Source: Thiosocius sp963736445
GTDB taxonomy: Bacteria > Pseudomonadota > Gammaproteobacteria > Chromatiales > Chromatiaceae
Assembly (NCBI GenBank): GCA_963736445.1
Contig: CAVTOY010000004.1
Span: 310,001 to 374,000 of the forward strand
Direction: 5' to 3'
Length of the DNA stretch: 64,000 bases
Positions within the stretch are counted from its first letter, which is position 1. Each line of letters begins with the position of its first letter. Made by a program: the position numbers and the translations under genes. The notes beneath the pieces were generated by a model. That model was not told the origin of the DNA. It worked only from the letters and a program-made list of their open reading frames with translations, and did not search any database. Of the stretch, positions 51,066 through 60,064 are shown piece by piece.

Positions 51066-52976
51066 TCAGTTGCGCGGGAGCACACGGCCATAGTGTTGCC
51101 GGATGCGAGCCCGCAGCAGACCCGATGGATCGTCCGGTACGGCGCGGAGCTGTTGTTCGTTCGCCTGGTCGAGTTCAGACAGCCCGGCAGCGGCAGGTGG
51201 CTGTTTCGGGTGTGGATCATTCTCGCCGTGCTGTCCGCCACCGTTGCCTTCGAGCAATGCGTCCATCGCCCTGCTGAATGCGCTCTTGCCCTTGGTGTCG
51301 ACCTCGGGTCCCTGATCCTGGGTGCTCCCGGGCGCGACATCCTCGGCGTCGGAACGTTCGTCCGGGTTCTGTCCGGCACCAGCCTGTTGGTGCTCCGGTT
51401 TGCCGCCGCCCTCGGACTGGTCCGGTTTGCCGCCGCTCTGGGACTGCTCCGCTTGATCGCCACCCTGGGACCGCTCCGGCTTGTCGCCGCCCTGGGACTG
51501 GTCCGGTTTGTCACCACCCTGGGACTGCTCCGGTTTTTCGCCGCCCTGCTGGTCCTGGCTCTCCTGTTGCTCCTTGCGCTTCTTGTCCTCCAGAAGTTGC
51601 GCCACCAAGTCGCGGTTGAAGCGGATGTCGGCGTCCGCCGGGCTCAACTGCAGCGCCTCGTCGTACGACTCGATGGCTTTCTCGAACTCGCCGGCTTTCG
51701 CGAACGCGTTGCCGAGGTTGTAGTAGTCATCGGGTGTCTCGGCACTGGCATACAGCGCGGCCGCCCGGCCGTACTGGCCCCCCTTGTACAGGGCGCTGGC
51801 CTTCCATGACGGGTTCTCGAAGCTGTCGGCCGCCGCAGCAAACTGGCCGTTGCGGTAGTTCTCCGCGCCTTGCTGATCGGAGGTCTTCCAGAGATCGTCC
51901 CAGGTGGCGGCGCTGGCGTCTTGCATAGGTACGCAGAGGCCGAACACCAGGCCGAACGGGAGCAGCCCCATCAGCACGTTCTTGCGAAACGCGAGCGGCG
52001 CGAGCAACACGGGAATGATCAGCAACCAGTAGCCCATGTCCTTCCATGCGTCGGCGTGGAACTGCGAGTCCGCCTGCTGCATCGTCGACGCAACCTCGCC
52101 GAATGTATGGCTGAGCGCATCCACGTCCTCGCTGCCCGGGGACAGGGTCACGAAAACGCCTCCCCCGGCGGCCGCCACGTCTCGAAGCTCGGTTTCTGCC
52201 AGCCGAGTGAGCGCAGGCTCTCCACTTCGCGACTTGATGGGGGCGCCGGAAGCGGTCTGCAGAGCGGCGCCTTCGTTGGTGCCCACCCCAAGCACGCTCA
52301 CGCGGTAGCCCGCCTGCCGCGCCACGCGCGCCGACTCCAGGGACTTGGCCGGGTCCGCACCCGCATCATCCGCGATCACCACCACGTGCCCCTTGTGCGC
52401 GCCGGTCTGCTCCAGCAGATCCTTCGCCTTGTCGATGGCGAGGTACAGATGGTTACCGAGCACCGGCATCAGACTGGTGGACAGCTCCGGCAGCATCTGG
52501 GTGATCACACGGGTGTCGCTGGTCAGCGGTGCGGCGACGAACGGCCGATCGGCATAGATTATGAAACCGAAGTCCCCTCCCTTCCCGTCGGCCAGGATGT
52601 CGCGCAGCTTGTGGCCTGCGCGGGTGAGACGGTCGGGCGACAGGTCCGTCGCGTTCATCGACTGCGAGAGGCTGAGCGCCAGTACGGTGGGGACGCGCGG
52701 CTTAAAGACCGGCAGTTCGTTTTTCTCCCAGGTGGGACCTGCGAGTGCGACAACCACGGCCAGCAGGCCTGTTGACAGCGCCGCCACACGCCACCTGGAC
52801 TGCTCGTCCGAGCCCGGCTTGACCGTCAGCCGCTTCAACAGTTGAGGGTCCACGACCTTGTGCCAGGCGCTGCGGCTGGATGCCTGCATGCGGCGCGCCG
52901 ACAGAGCAATCAGACCGATCAAGGGTATCAACGCCAGCAGCCAGTAGGGTCGTAAGAAGAAGGCGTCAGCGTTCAT
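51066..52976 (-). CDS. BatB/BatC fusion: VWA membrane protein with TPR and Gln/Pro repeats
   Basis: 636 residues. Helices near 8-25 and 55-75 flank the anchor; a von Willebrand A domain spans about 85-290; a helix near 310-330 precedes TPR repeats (about 360-450, YNLGNAFAKAGEFEKAIESYDEAL). The tail (about 470-540) has six imperfect 9-residue units like GGDKPDQSQ. The metal site DxSxS is replaced: the motif reads LSLSQS, with Ser where the first Asp should be, so metal binding may be lost. The start follows the frame-restored batA stop by one base. Confidence 0.85.
   Translation of the reverse strand: MNADAFFLRPYWLLALIPLIGLIALSARRMQASSRSAWHKVVDPQLLKRLTVKPGSDEQSRWRVAALSTGLLAVVVALAGPTWEKNELPVFKPRVPTVLALSLSQSMNATDLSPDRLTRAGHKLRDILADGKGGDFGFIIYADRPFVAAPLTSDTRVITQMLPELSTSLMPVLGNHLYLAIDKAKDLLEQTGAHKGHVVVIADDAGADPAKSLESARVARQAGYRVSVLGVGTNEGAALQTASGAPIKSRSGEPALTRLAETELRDVAAAGGGVFVTLSPGSEDVDALSHTFGEVASTMQQADSQFHADAWKDMGYWLLIIPVLLAPLAFRKNVLMGLLPFGLVFGLCVPMQDASAATWDDLWKTSDQQGAENYRNGQFAAAADSFENPSWKASALYKGGQYGRAAALYASAETPDDYYNLGNAFAKAGEFEKAIESYDEALQLSPADADIRFNRDLVAQLLEDKKRKEQQESQDQQGGEKPEQSQGGDKPDQSQGGDKPERSQGGDQAEQSQSGGKPDQSEGGGKPEHQQAGAGQNPDERSDAEDVAPGSTQDQGPEVDTKGKSAFSRAMDALLEGNGGGQHGENDPHPKQPPAAAGLSELDQANEQQLRAVPDDPSGLLRARIRQHYGRVLPRN
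51388..51546 (-). repeat. 27-bp coding tandem repeats in batB/C
   Basis: About six units of 27 bases encoding GGDKPxQSQ-like peptides. The DNA units differ by several bases but keep the period. Such repeats can change copy number by slippage. Not a CRISPR array: no unique spacers between repeats. Confidence 0.7.
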
Positions 52977-52977
52977 G

Positions 52978-54001
52978 TCACTGCTCCACGTGGTTGCGTC
53001 GTTCCATCCAGCGCCCCACCGGGGGCATGACCAGCGCCAGCGTCAGCAGCGCCGTCAGGACGAGGGCCGCAGACGGCGGCCAGAAGTAGAGGCTGACCGA
53101 TGGCCGGATGAACACGGGTTCTCCCGATGCCGGCTCCAGCCTGTCCAGTTCCGCATAGATGCCCGCCAGTCCCTGCACGTCCTGCGCGCGGAAAGTAGCG
53201 GCCTCCGGTCAGCTGTGCGATCCGGGTCAGGGTCCCTTCGTCCAGATCCTCCGAAGGGTTGACTGCCTGCGCGCCGAACGGCGTCTGCATGACCATTCGT
53301 TGCGCCCCCACACCAATGGTGTAAATGCGAATCCCGAGGTCCTTCGCCAGCTTCGCGGCCTGCATCGGCTCGAGAACCCCTGCGTTGTTGGCCCCATCGG
53401 TCAGGAGGATCAGCACACGGCTCTTCGCCGGCCGTTCCTTCAAGCGCTTCCCCGCGATTGCGATGGCGTCACCGATCGCGGTCTGCTGGCCCGTCAATCC
53501 GACCTGGGCCTCGTCGAGCAACGCGCCCACGACCGTTGCGTCCAGGGTCAAAGGGACCTGCAGGTAGGCCCGGTCGCTGAAGAGGATCAGGCCCATGCGA
53601 TCACCCTTGCGGCGGCTGATGAAATCGTCCGCCGCCGCCTTCACGACAGCCAGGCGATTGGTGGTGCGCCCGTCCACGGCGAAGTCTTCCTGCGCCATGC
53701 TGCCGGACAGATCGATCGCCATCATCAGGTCCCGCCCCTCGATCGGGAGCGGGAGCTCGTCGCCGACGAACACCGGCCGGGCGAGCGCCGTCACCAGCGC
53801 GACCCAGATCAGCGAGGCGATCAGCAGCCGCCAGGGGCGGCGCATCGCCGAGCCGCTCCCGCCGCCCGCAGCGCCGGCGAAGCGCGGGTAGAACGGGACT
53901 CTCAGCGAGCCACCAGGCGTCACGGATGCGGGTTTCGCAAAACGGCGCACGAGAAAGGGCAGCGGCAGAAGCATGAAGGCCATTGGAAACAGAAAGTCCA
54001 T
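52978..54001 (-). pseudogene. batA: BatA (VWA membrane protein), frameshifted near its end
   Basis: N-terminal frame 54001 to about 53195: two helices, then a VWA domain with an intact MIDAS motif, AIDLSGSMA, and a GRYF segment. An extra base near 53195 (in TTTCCGCGCG) shifts the frame. The other frame continues as AQDVQGLAGIYAELDRLEP with two C-terminal helices and stops at 52978, one base before batB starts. That tight spacing supports the restored frame as the original. Sequencing error or recent mutation cannot be separated here. Confidence 0.82.
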
Positions 54002-54519
54002 CACGCATAACTCCTTATCCAATTCTCGGCGGCGCTAAAAATCGCATCCTTGCCCGGCTCCGACTGCGGCGACTCTCCGCCGCAGCCTTCATCCATCACA
54101 TACGGCGCACCGGCGATGAACGTAGCGATCGGCGGCGGCATTCCATGCGGGGACTGCGACAGATATTCGCTCCAAGCGTCACCGTGGATGCTCGCGAGGT
54201 GCTGGTCCTTGATCCCGCTGAGGGCGATCCGCCTGATCAGGACGCAGATCTGCGACGCCAGCTCCAGCGTCGATGACTTCGGCGTCGTCTGCGCCTTCAG
54301 CAGCTCCAGCTCACGCAACGCCTGGAACCTCAGCGAGCGCCGCCGTCTTAACTCGAGACCAGCGACAGCTACCGATGCGATGAGCACTATCGCTAGCAGT
54401 GCCCACCAACCCGGTGCAAGGGGCCACCACGAAACGTCTTCTGGCAGTCGGATATCGCGTAGCCGGGCAAGCTCTGCGACCACGTCGGCCGGCAAGGACT
54501 GGGAGTTCAGAGGTGTCAT
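54001..54519 (-). CDS. DUF4381 membrane protein
   Basis: 172 residues with one membrane helix (about 36-58, WWALLAIVLIASVAVAGLE) after a short periplasmic start with WWPLAPGWW. The C-terminal cytoplasmic part is of unknown fold. DUF4381 proteins are regular partners of MoxR, DUF58 and Bat genes. It overlaps the DUF58 stop by four bases and the batA start by one. Confidence 0.88.
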   Translation of the reverse strand: MTPLNSQSLPADVVAELARLRDIRLPEDVSWWPLAPGWWALLAIVLIASVAVAGLELRRRRSLRFQALRELELLKAQTTPKSSTLELASQICVLIRRIALSGIKDQHLASIHGDAWSEYLSQSPHGMPPPIATFIAGAPYVMDEGCGGESPQSEPGKDAIFSAAENWIRSYA

Positions 54520-55472
54520 GCCATCACCCTCCCTGAAGGTCGCCTCGGTGGACGACCTCGATGTGGGTGCAATACAGACCTGGGATCGTCGGCCGTGGAC
54601 AGGGCGTGAAACGCCATGCCATGTTTTCTCGATATCGACTCGATCCGGTCGCGCCGTTGTGCGAACGCCGATGCGTACTCCTGGCGCTGCTTTGAGCCCA
54701 GCTCATCGAGGAAGGTCACCCGCTCGCCGTCGCTGACGCGGTAGTCGCCGCGGTACGGGAGATCCGTGTCCATCTGGTCATAGACGAGAACGTTGGTGAG
54801 GTGAGCGTGAACGGAAAGCCGCCGCATCTCCGCTTCCACCGCGTCGTCCATATCCGCGAAGTCGCTGATGATGAAGGCCAGGGCTCCTGGCCGGCAGATG
54901 TGGCGCATGCGGCGCATCGCCAGGCTCAAGGAAGCCTCCGAGCAATCAGCAGGGGGCACCGTCTCCGTCGCCAGGCTCATGTCGTGCATGAACGACAGCA
55001 TGCCCGTGCGGTTGCGTGTTGCAGGATGGTCACGCAGGCCGCGCTGGTCCAGGATGAATCCGCCGATGCGATCACCACCGTCGATGCCGACCCAGCTCAG
55101 CATGGCGGCGATGTGTGCGGCCAGCACCGACTTGAACCGGACCCGGGTACCAAAGTGCATCATGGAGCGGCAGTCGAGCAAGATGAAGACCGGGCGTTCG
55201 TGCTCCTCTCTGAACAGTTTTGTGTGCATAGCCCCGGTACGGGCCGTCACGCGCCAGTCGATGGCTTTCACGTCGTCTCCCGGCTGGTAAACACGGGATT
55301 CATCGAACTCCATGCCGCGGCCGCTGAACACGGAACGATTGGTGCCGAACTGATGTGTGCCGACCTTGCCGCCGGGCGCGAACCCAGTGGCTTTCAGGTC
55401 AGGACGGGTGCGCAGCAACTCGACCACCGTCGCACTGACACCTCCACCTGATTCTCGCGCTCTTGAATTCAT
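54516..55472 (-). CDS. DUF58 domain protein
   Basis: 318 residues from an ATG at 55472 (GGGAG seven bases before); an in-frame ATG at 55502 is weaker. Contains GMEFDESRVYQPGDDVKAIDWRVTARTG near residue 55, the DUF58 signature, and a degenerate VWA-like fold in which FILLDCRSMM replaces the metal site. DUF58 proteins work with MoxR ATPases. Coupled to DUF4381. Confidence 0.9.
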   Translation of the reverse strand: MNSRARESGGGVSATVVELLRTRPDLKATGFAPGGKVGTHQFGTNRSVFSGRGMEFDESRVYQPGDDVKAIDWRVTARTGAMHTKLFREEHERPVFILLDCRSMMHFGTRVRFKSVLAAHIAAMLSWVGIDGGDRIGGFILDQRGLRDHPATRNRTGMLSFMHDMSLATETVPPADCSEASLSLAMRRMRHICRPGALAFIISDFADMDDAVEAEMRRLSVHAHLTNVLVYDQMDTDLPYRGDYRVSDGERVTFLDELGSKQRQEYASAFAQRRDRIESISRKHGMAFHALSTADDPRSVLHPHRGRPPRRPSGRVMA

Positions 55473-55539
55473 TGTCTTACTCCCGTTGCCCGTACCATTC
55501 ATCCACCGCGACCAACCGCGCTGGAAGGTCGTGCCCTGT

Positions 55540-56529
55540 TCAGCTGACCGGCACCCGTTCCACCAGCTGGTCGATGAAGTGATCCTTTGTAACGCCGTCT
55601 GCCTCGGCCTCGAAGGTCAGTATGATCCGGTGACGCAAGACGTCCTTGATCACCGATTGCACGTCGGCCGGAGAAGCGAAGTCGGATCCGCGCAGCCATG
55701 CATGCACCCTGGCACAGCGGTTCAGGGCGATCGTGCCCCGGGGGCTTGCGCCGTAGGTCACCATGTCCGAGAGATCGGCGCCGTAGGTAGTCGGATTTCT
55801 AGTTGCGAACACCAACTGCAGGATGTACTCCTCCAGGGCCGGGGACAGGTAGGTCTTCAATGCCAGCTGACGGGATTCGAATATCACGTCCTGGGTGATG
55901 GCCTGCGGCGTGGTCACCGCTTCGCCCATCGCCTCGCTGTGCACGAGCCTCATGATCTCGCGCTCGGCCTCCATGTCCGGGTAGTCGATATTGACGTGAA
56001 GAAGGAAGCGGTCGAGCTGTGCCTCCGGTAGCGGATAGGTCCCTTCCTGTTCGATGGGATTCTGCGTCGCCATCACCATGAACAGCTTCGGCAGCGGGTA
56101 GGTCTTTCCGCCGACCGTCACCTGGTGCTCCGCCATTGCCTCGAGCAGGGCCGACTGCACCTTTGCGGGTGCACGATTGATCTCATCCGCCAGGATCAGG
56201 TTGTGAAACAGTGGTCCCGGCTGGAACTGGAAGGTGCCGGTCTCGGGTCGAAAGATGTCGGTGCCGGTCAGACCGCTGGGGAGGAGGTCGGGGGTGAACT
56301 GGATCCGCTGCTCATCGCAGTCGATTGCCTCGGAAAGCGTCCTGGCCGCCTTGGTCTTGGCAAGTCCCGGGGCACCTTCGAGCAGGACATGGCCGTCTGC
56401 GAGCAACGCCATGAGCAACCGCTCAACGAAACCCGACTGGCCGACAATCTGACGGTTGATGCGAGTCCGAAGATCCGCAATTGCCTGGCGGTTCGCATCC
56501 GGCTCTAAACTAGAAAGTATTGCGCTCAT
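55540..56529 (-). CDS. MoxR-family AAA+ ATPase
   Basis: 329 residues. Walker A is GAPGLAKT (about 55-62), a MoxR variant of GxxGxGKT; Walker B is LILADEINRAP (about 115), with arginine finger and sensor regions later. MoxR ATPases act as chaperones that insert cofactors or remodel VWA proteins. Good AAGGGAA site upstream. First gene of the moxR-DUF58-DUF4381-batA-batB/C-batD operon. Confidence 0.93.
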   Translation of the reverse strand: MSAILSSLEPDANRQAIADLRTRINRQIVGQSGFVERLLMALLADGHVLLEGAPGLAKTKAARTLSEAIDCDEQRIQFTPDLLPSGLTGTDIFRPETGTFQFQPGPLFHNLILADEINRAPAKVQSALLEAMAEHQVTVGGKTYPLPKLFMVMATQNPIEQEGTYPLPEAQLDRFLLHVNIDYPDMEAEREIMRLVHSEAMGEAVTTPQAITQDVIFESRQLALKTYLSPALEEYILQLVFATRNPTTYGADLSDMVTYGASPRGTIALNRCARVHAWLRGSDFASPADVQSVIKDVLRHRIILTFEAEADGVTKDHFIDQLVERVPVS

Positions 56530-56782
56530 TGCTTGTTCCCTTGAGGTTGCGGTGACTGTGGTTTTAACTATGGGGGGCGCGGTTTGCCGGCCCCTTTCGC
56601 GAGGTTTACAGCTGCGACAAGTTCGCTTCGCCGTTTCTGGCCGCGGAACTCAGGGCGTGCTGTCCGGTGCCTAGGCTCCAGCGCTGCAGGTGCCGCGGCG
56701 ATGTGCGCTGTCGCCCGTGCAACGGACGGGGCCTGGCGTCCGCGCAGGCCGCCAGGCCCGGCCAGCCCTCCAGAGGACCGGG

Positions 56783-57454
56783 TCAGCCGTTTGTGCCTTG
56801 CACCGGGATCGTTTCGGCGTCGTAGGATTTGACCACCACCGAATCTTCCACTGCCTTCAGTGCGAGGTTGGCCTCGTAATATTTCTGCTCACCCATCAGC
56901 GAGACGGCGTGACGGGTCTGGTCCAGGCTCTTGCCGGCCGGGAGAAGCACTGCATGAATCGAGACACCGACGTCGGCCAGCGTCAGCGCGTCGATCGCTT
57001 TCCTCTGGTCGCCCTTGCTCAGGTGCTCGGCGGCCTTCTTCAGGCTCTCCAGGTTATCTTCGGTGGGAACGAATCCCTCCGCCAGGTCGACTGAGACATC
57101 CAATGGAACATAGGCATCTTCACTATTGCCGGCCTTGCTCGTCTTGATGGAGAGACTCCCCATGGAGTCCTGCGCCATCGAGAGCTTCCTCTCGGCGGCG
57201 GCAGCGAGTTCGACCGCCAGGACCGGGTCGCCGTTGAAGATGGCAACCCGAGATTTGCGCACTTCTTGCAGTGCCTCCAAGAACTCATCAGCCGTCTGGA
57301 TGAGGGCTTCCTGCTTGTTGGCTGCGGTCTGGGTGGTGGTGGCTGGAGAGGCCTCAGGATTTCCGGTCCGAGACGACGCGCCGGTGGACAGAAGCATGCC
57401 CGTGGCGAGCGCCCCGGCAACCGCGAGCGCCACGAATTTTTTGGGAGTAGTCAT
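56783..57454 (-). CDS. YfdX family protein
   Basis: 223 residues from the ATG at 57454, with GAGG upstream. A signal peptide (FVALAVAGALATGMLLSTGASS) precedes the helical YfdX domain (about 50-215), marked by VPLDVSVDLAEGFVPTEDN and ADVGVSIHAVLLP. YfdX in E. coli is an acid-stress protein under EvgAS control. Here the gene lies between a two-component system and the moxR operon, on the same strand as both. Confidence 0.9.
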   Translation of the reverse strand: MTTPKKFVALAVAGALATGMLLSTGASSRTGNPEASPATTTQTAANKQEALIQTADEFLEALQEVRKSRVAIFNGDPVLAVELAAAAERKLSMAQDSMGSLSIKTSKAGNSEDAYVPLDVSVDLAEGFVPTEDNLESLKKAAEHLSKGDQRKAIDALTLADVGVSIHAVLLPAGKSLDQTRHAVSLMGEQKYYEANLALKAVEDSVVVKSYDAETIPVQGTNG

Positions 57455-57550
57455 TGGTTGGTATCCTCGGTCATCAGTGAGCAGTTCGAATTTGAACCGC
57501 GCTGGATGATGAGGGCGCAACCTGCGACGGAACTGTCGCGAACTTTACGC

Positions 57551-58945
57551 CTATGACAAGTCGGGTCCCGCGGCATCGCCCGCCGGGTCCGGCGGGAATC
57601 TGACCGATACGCAAAGCCCGGGACGGTTGTCCTCCAGGGTGAGCATTGCGCCCTGTCGCACTACGATGGCGTTGACCAGAGCCAGTCCGAGCCCGCTTCC
57701 GGGTGCGGACCGGCTCACATCCAGCCTGAAGAAGGGTTCCAGTACCTGCTGCCAATACTCCTCGGGGATTCCTGGCCCCGTGTCGGCAACGCTGATGACG
57801 GCCCCATGCTGGGGTGTCTCCCCCACCGAGAGGGATATCCGCGTGCCGGCTGGACAGTGACAGATGGCGTTCTCGACAAGGTTGACCAACATCTGTCGGA
57901 GCATCTTCGCATCACCACGGACCGGTGGCACGGCTGACTCCGCGAGATCACAGATCAGCTCCTGCCCGGCTTGCTCGGCGACGGGACGGAGGACGTCTGC
58001 GATATCCGTGGCCAGATCCCTGAGAGACAGCGTCGAGAACTGTTCCTGACCGCTGCCGCTTTCGATACGGGCTATCCTCAAGATAGTGTCCATTATCTCG
58101 CTGATGGTCTTCAACTCGGCACCGGCACCCTCTATCAGGCTCTCCGTTTCGAAGTCCATGCCTTGCTTCCCCAGAGCCTCCTGGAGCCGCAGATAAGTTC
58201 GATTCAGTGGCGAGCGAAGATCGTGCGCAATGGCATTGATTGCGTTGCGCGTGCTCCCCATCAATGCCGCAAGGTGGTCGAGATGTGTATTGATCTTGCG
58301 CGAAACGCGATCGACCTGGTCGTTCGACGCATCGAGGGCAACCCGGGCGCGCATGTCTCCCTTCGACACCGCGTCGAGCGTCGCCGACAGCCTGTCGAGC
58401 TTCACAAATACCCGCCGGCTGATCAGGTGGCCGATGGGTAGCGAAATTACAACGACTGCGAGGCCCGCGAGAAAGAGGTAGAACACGAGTTGTTCCAGCA
58501 TCCCATGGATCAGACGCGTGCTGCGCCCGACGACCAGGGTCGATGCCTGGGCGGATATCACATACAGGTGGGCGGTGCCCGGCGTGCCGGGCGCGAGAAC
58601 ATCCAGCGTCAGGGTCCGCCAGCCCACGAACGTCGGTGCGATCGAGAGGTTGCCCGCGAGACGGTTGCCTTTTTCGTCGAATAGCGCAGCTACCCGCGGG
58701 CCGGCAATGGCGGGCTGCTCCAGTCGGGCGATGACTTCGACCAGCGCCTTCTGGCCGCCTCGGGCTTGGATGTCCTGGAACAGCACGGCCTCTTCGACGA
58801 TCTGCTCTTCGAGCTCACGATACATGGCGGCGCCGATCAGATGGTGGAGAGCATATCCTGTCACCACCAGGGCGCAGGTGAAGATGGCGAGCGACAGTGC
58901 GGCCGTTCGAAATGCTGCGCCAGAGACGACGCTACCGCGGAGCAT
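57551..58945 (-). CDS. Sensor histidine kinase
   Basis: 464 residues. Two membrane helices (about 10-35 and 160-182) bound a periplasmic sensor of about 120 residues. A HAMP domain (about 180-235), HisKA domain with H-box AIAHDLRSPLNR (about 245) and HATPase_c domain with LVENAICHCP and DTGPGIP follow. It overlaps the response-regulator stop by 14 bases. Domain order matches OmpR-type kinases. Confidence 0.93.
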   Translation of the reverse strand: MLRGSVVSGAAFRTAALSLAIFTCALVVTGYALHHLIGAAMYRELEEQIVEEAVLFQDIQARGGQKALVEVIARLEQPAIAGPRVAALFDEKGNRLAGNLSIAPTFVGWRTLTLDVLAPGTPGTAHLYVISAQASTLVVGRSTRLIHGMLEQLVFYLFLAGLAVVVISLPIGHLISRRVFVKLDRLSATLDAVSKGDMRARVALDASNDQVDRVSRKINTHLDHLAALMGSTRNAINAIAHDLRSPLNRTYLRLQEALGKQGMDFETESLIEGAGAELKTISEIMDTILRIARIESGSGQEQFSTLSLRDLATDIADVLRPVAEQAGQELICDLAESAVPPVRGDAKMLRQMLVNLVENAICHCPAGTRISLSVGETPQHGAVISVADTGPGIPEEYWQQVLEPFFRLDVSRSAPGSGLGLALVNAIVVRQGAMLTLEDNRPGLCVSVRFPPDPAGDAAGPDLS

Positions 58946-59609
58946 GAAGCGAGTATCCCGAGTTGCGCACGGTGTGAATCAGCGCCACATCGAAAGGTTT
59001 GTCCACCTTCGCTCGCAAGCGGCTGATGTGAGTTTCGACCACCGTCGTACGCGGGTCAAAGTTGAAGTCCCAGACTTGCTCCAGGAGCATGGTCTTCGTG
59101 AGCACACGCCCCGAGTTGCGCATCAAGATCTCGAGTAGCGCGAACTCCTTCGCGTGCAGGTCGATGGTCGTGCCACCACGTTTCGCCGTTCGCGTCAGCA
59201 GATCGAGCTCGAGGTCGTGCACCTTCAGGGTGGTCTTTTCGTTGGTTTCCTTCGGGCGCCGCGTCAGTACCGTGATACGGGCAAGCAGCTCCGAGAAATG
59301 GAATGGCTTGACGAGATAGTCGTCGGCACCCGCCATTAGGCCATCCACGCGGTCGTCGACGTCCGCCATGGCAGTGAGGAAGATGACCGGGATCTGGCTC
59401 TTCGCTGCCCGCAATGCCTTCAGTACGGCCAGCCCGTCCAGGCCGGGCATCATCCGGTCGAGCACAACCATGTCGTAGTTGTTGTAGAGACAGAGGCTCA
59501 GCGCATCCCGGCCGTCGAATACACAGTCCACGGTGTGGCCTTGCTCCACCAAGCCTTTCTCGAGGAAAGCCGCGGTGCTCTTGTCATCGTCTGCAACCAG
59601 GATTTTTAT
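58932..59609 (-). CDS. OmpR-family response regulator, start codon unclear
   Basis: 225 residues if translated from 59609. Receiver domain (about 1-118) with acidic pocket VADDD, phosphoacceptor Asp in VVLDRMMPG (about 51) and Lys in LVKPF; winged-helix effector (about 130-225) with DPRTTVVETHISRLRAKVD. Homologs start with MKILVADDD; here the equivalent codon is ATA, with GGAAGG upstream. The nearest in-frame alternative start upstream is a TTG about 20 codons earlier. A point change of the start codon or a longer N-terminus is possible. Partner of the kinase and probable regulator of yfdX. Confidence 0.85.
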   Translation of the reverse strand: MKILVADDDKSTAAFLEKGLVEQGHTVDCVFDGRDALSLCLYNNYDMVVLDRMMPGLDGLAVLKALRAAKSQIPVIFLTAMADVDDRVDGLMAGADDYLVKPFHFSELLARITVLTRRPKETNEKTTLKVHDLELDLLTRTAKRGGTTIDLHAKEFALLEILMRNSGRVLTKTMLLEQVWDFNFDPRTTVVETHISRLRAKVDKPFDVALIHTVRNSGYSLHAPR

Positions 59610-60064
59610 GTGGCGGTGTGCCTTCCGATTCGAATCGCCCGTTAACCCGACGTGGTAACAGAACCTCTCCAACGCGCCGGCCCCGATACCGTGGCCCAGT
59701 CCACGGCGCCGGCCGTGAGCGGCGCCTTGGCCATCAACGACCTGCGCACGACACGGGTAGTCGACACCGTCAGGGCGTGCACATTGCCAGAGCGGATCGC
59801 GATGAACGATGTCATGAGATGGAAATAGTACACCGGCACGCTCGCCAGTCGGCATCGGTGTTCAGATCGCGACGCGATGCACGGAGAATGAGGGGCCAGA
59901 AGTCGGCTACGACCTCTGATCGAATTGGACCAGCTACTGCCATTCCTAGTAATCGGGATGGTCAGGACTTCCATAGCTGGTAGGCTTTACGCCAAAGCAT
60001 TAGCGGCAGCTCGCCTAACGGCGAAGCCGACCGCGTCTCCTCCTAAACCAGCGAAAGAATTCTC

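Noticed and set aside
51388..51546. Possible CRISPR-like array
   Set aside because: The 27-base units are back to back, have no unique spacers and lie in frame within batB/C.
53159..54010. 283-codon plus-strand frame
   Set aside because: Antisense to batA and spanning its frameshift; no domain.
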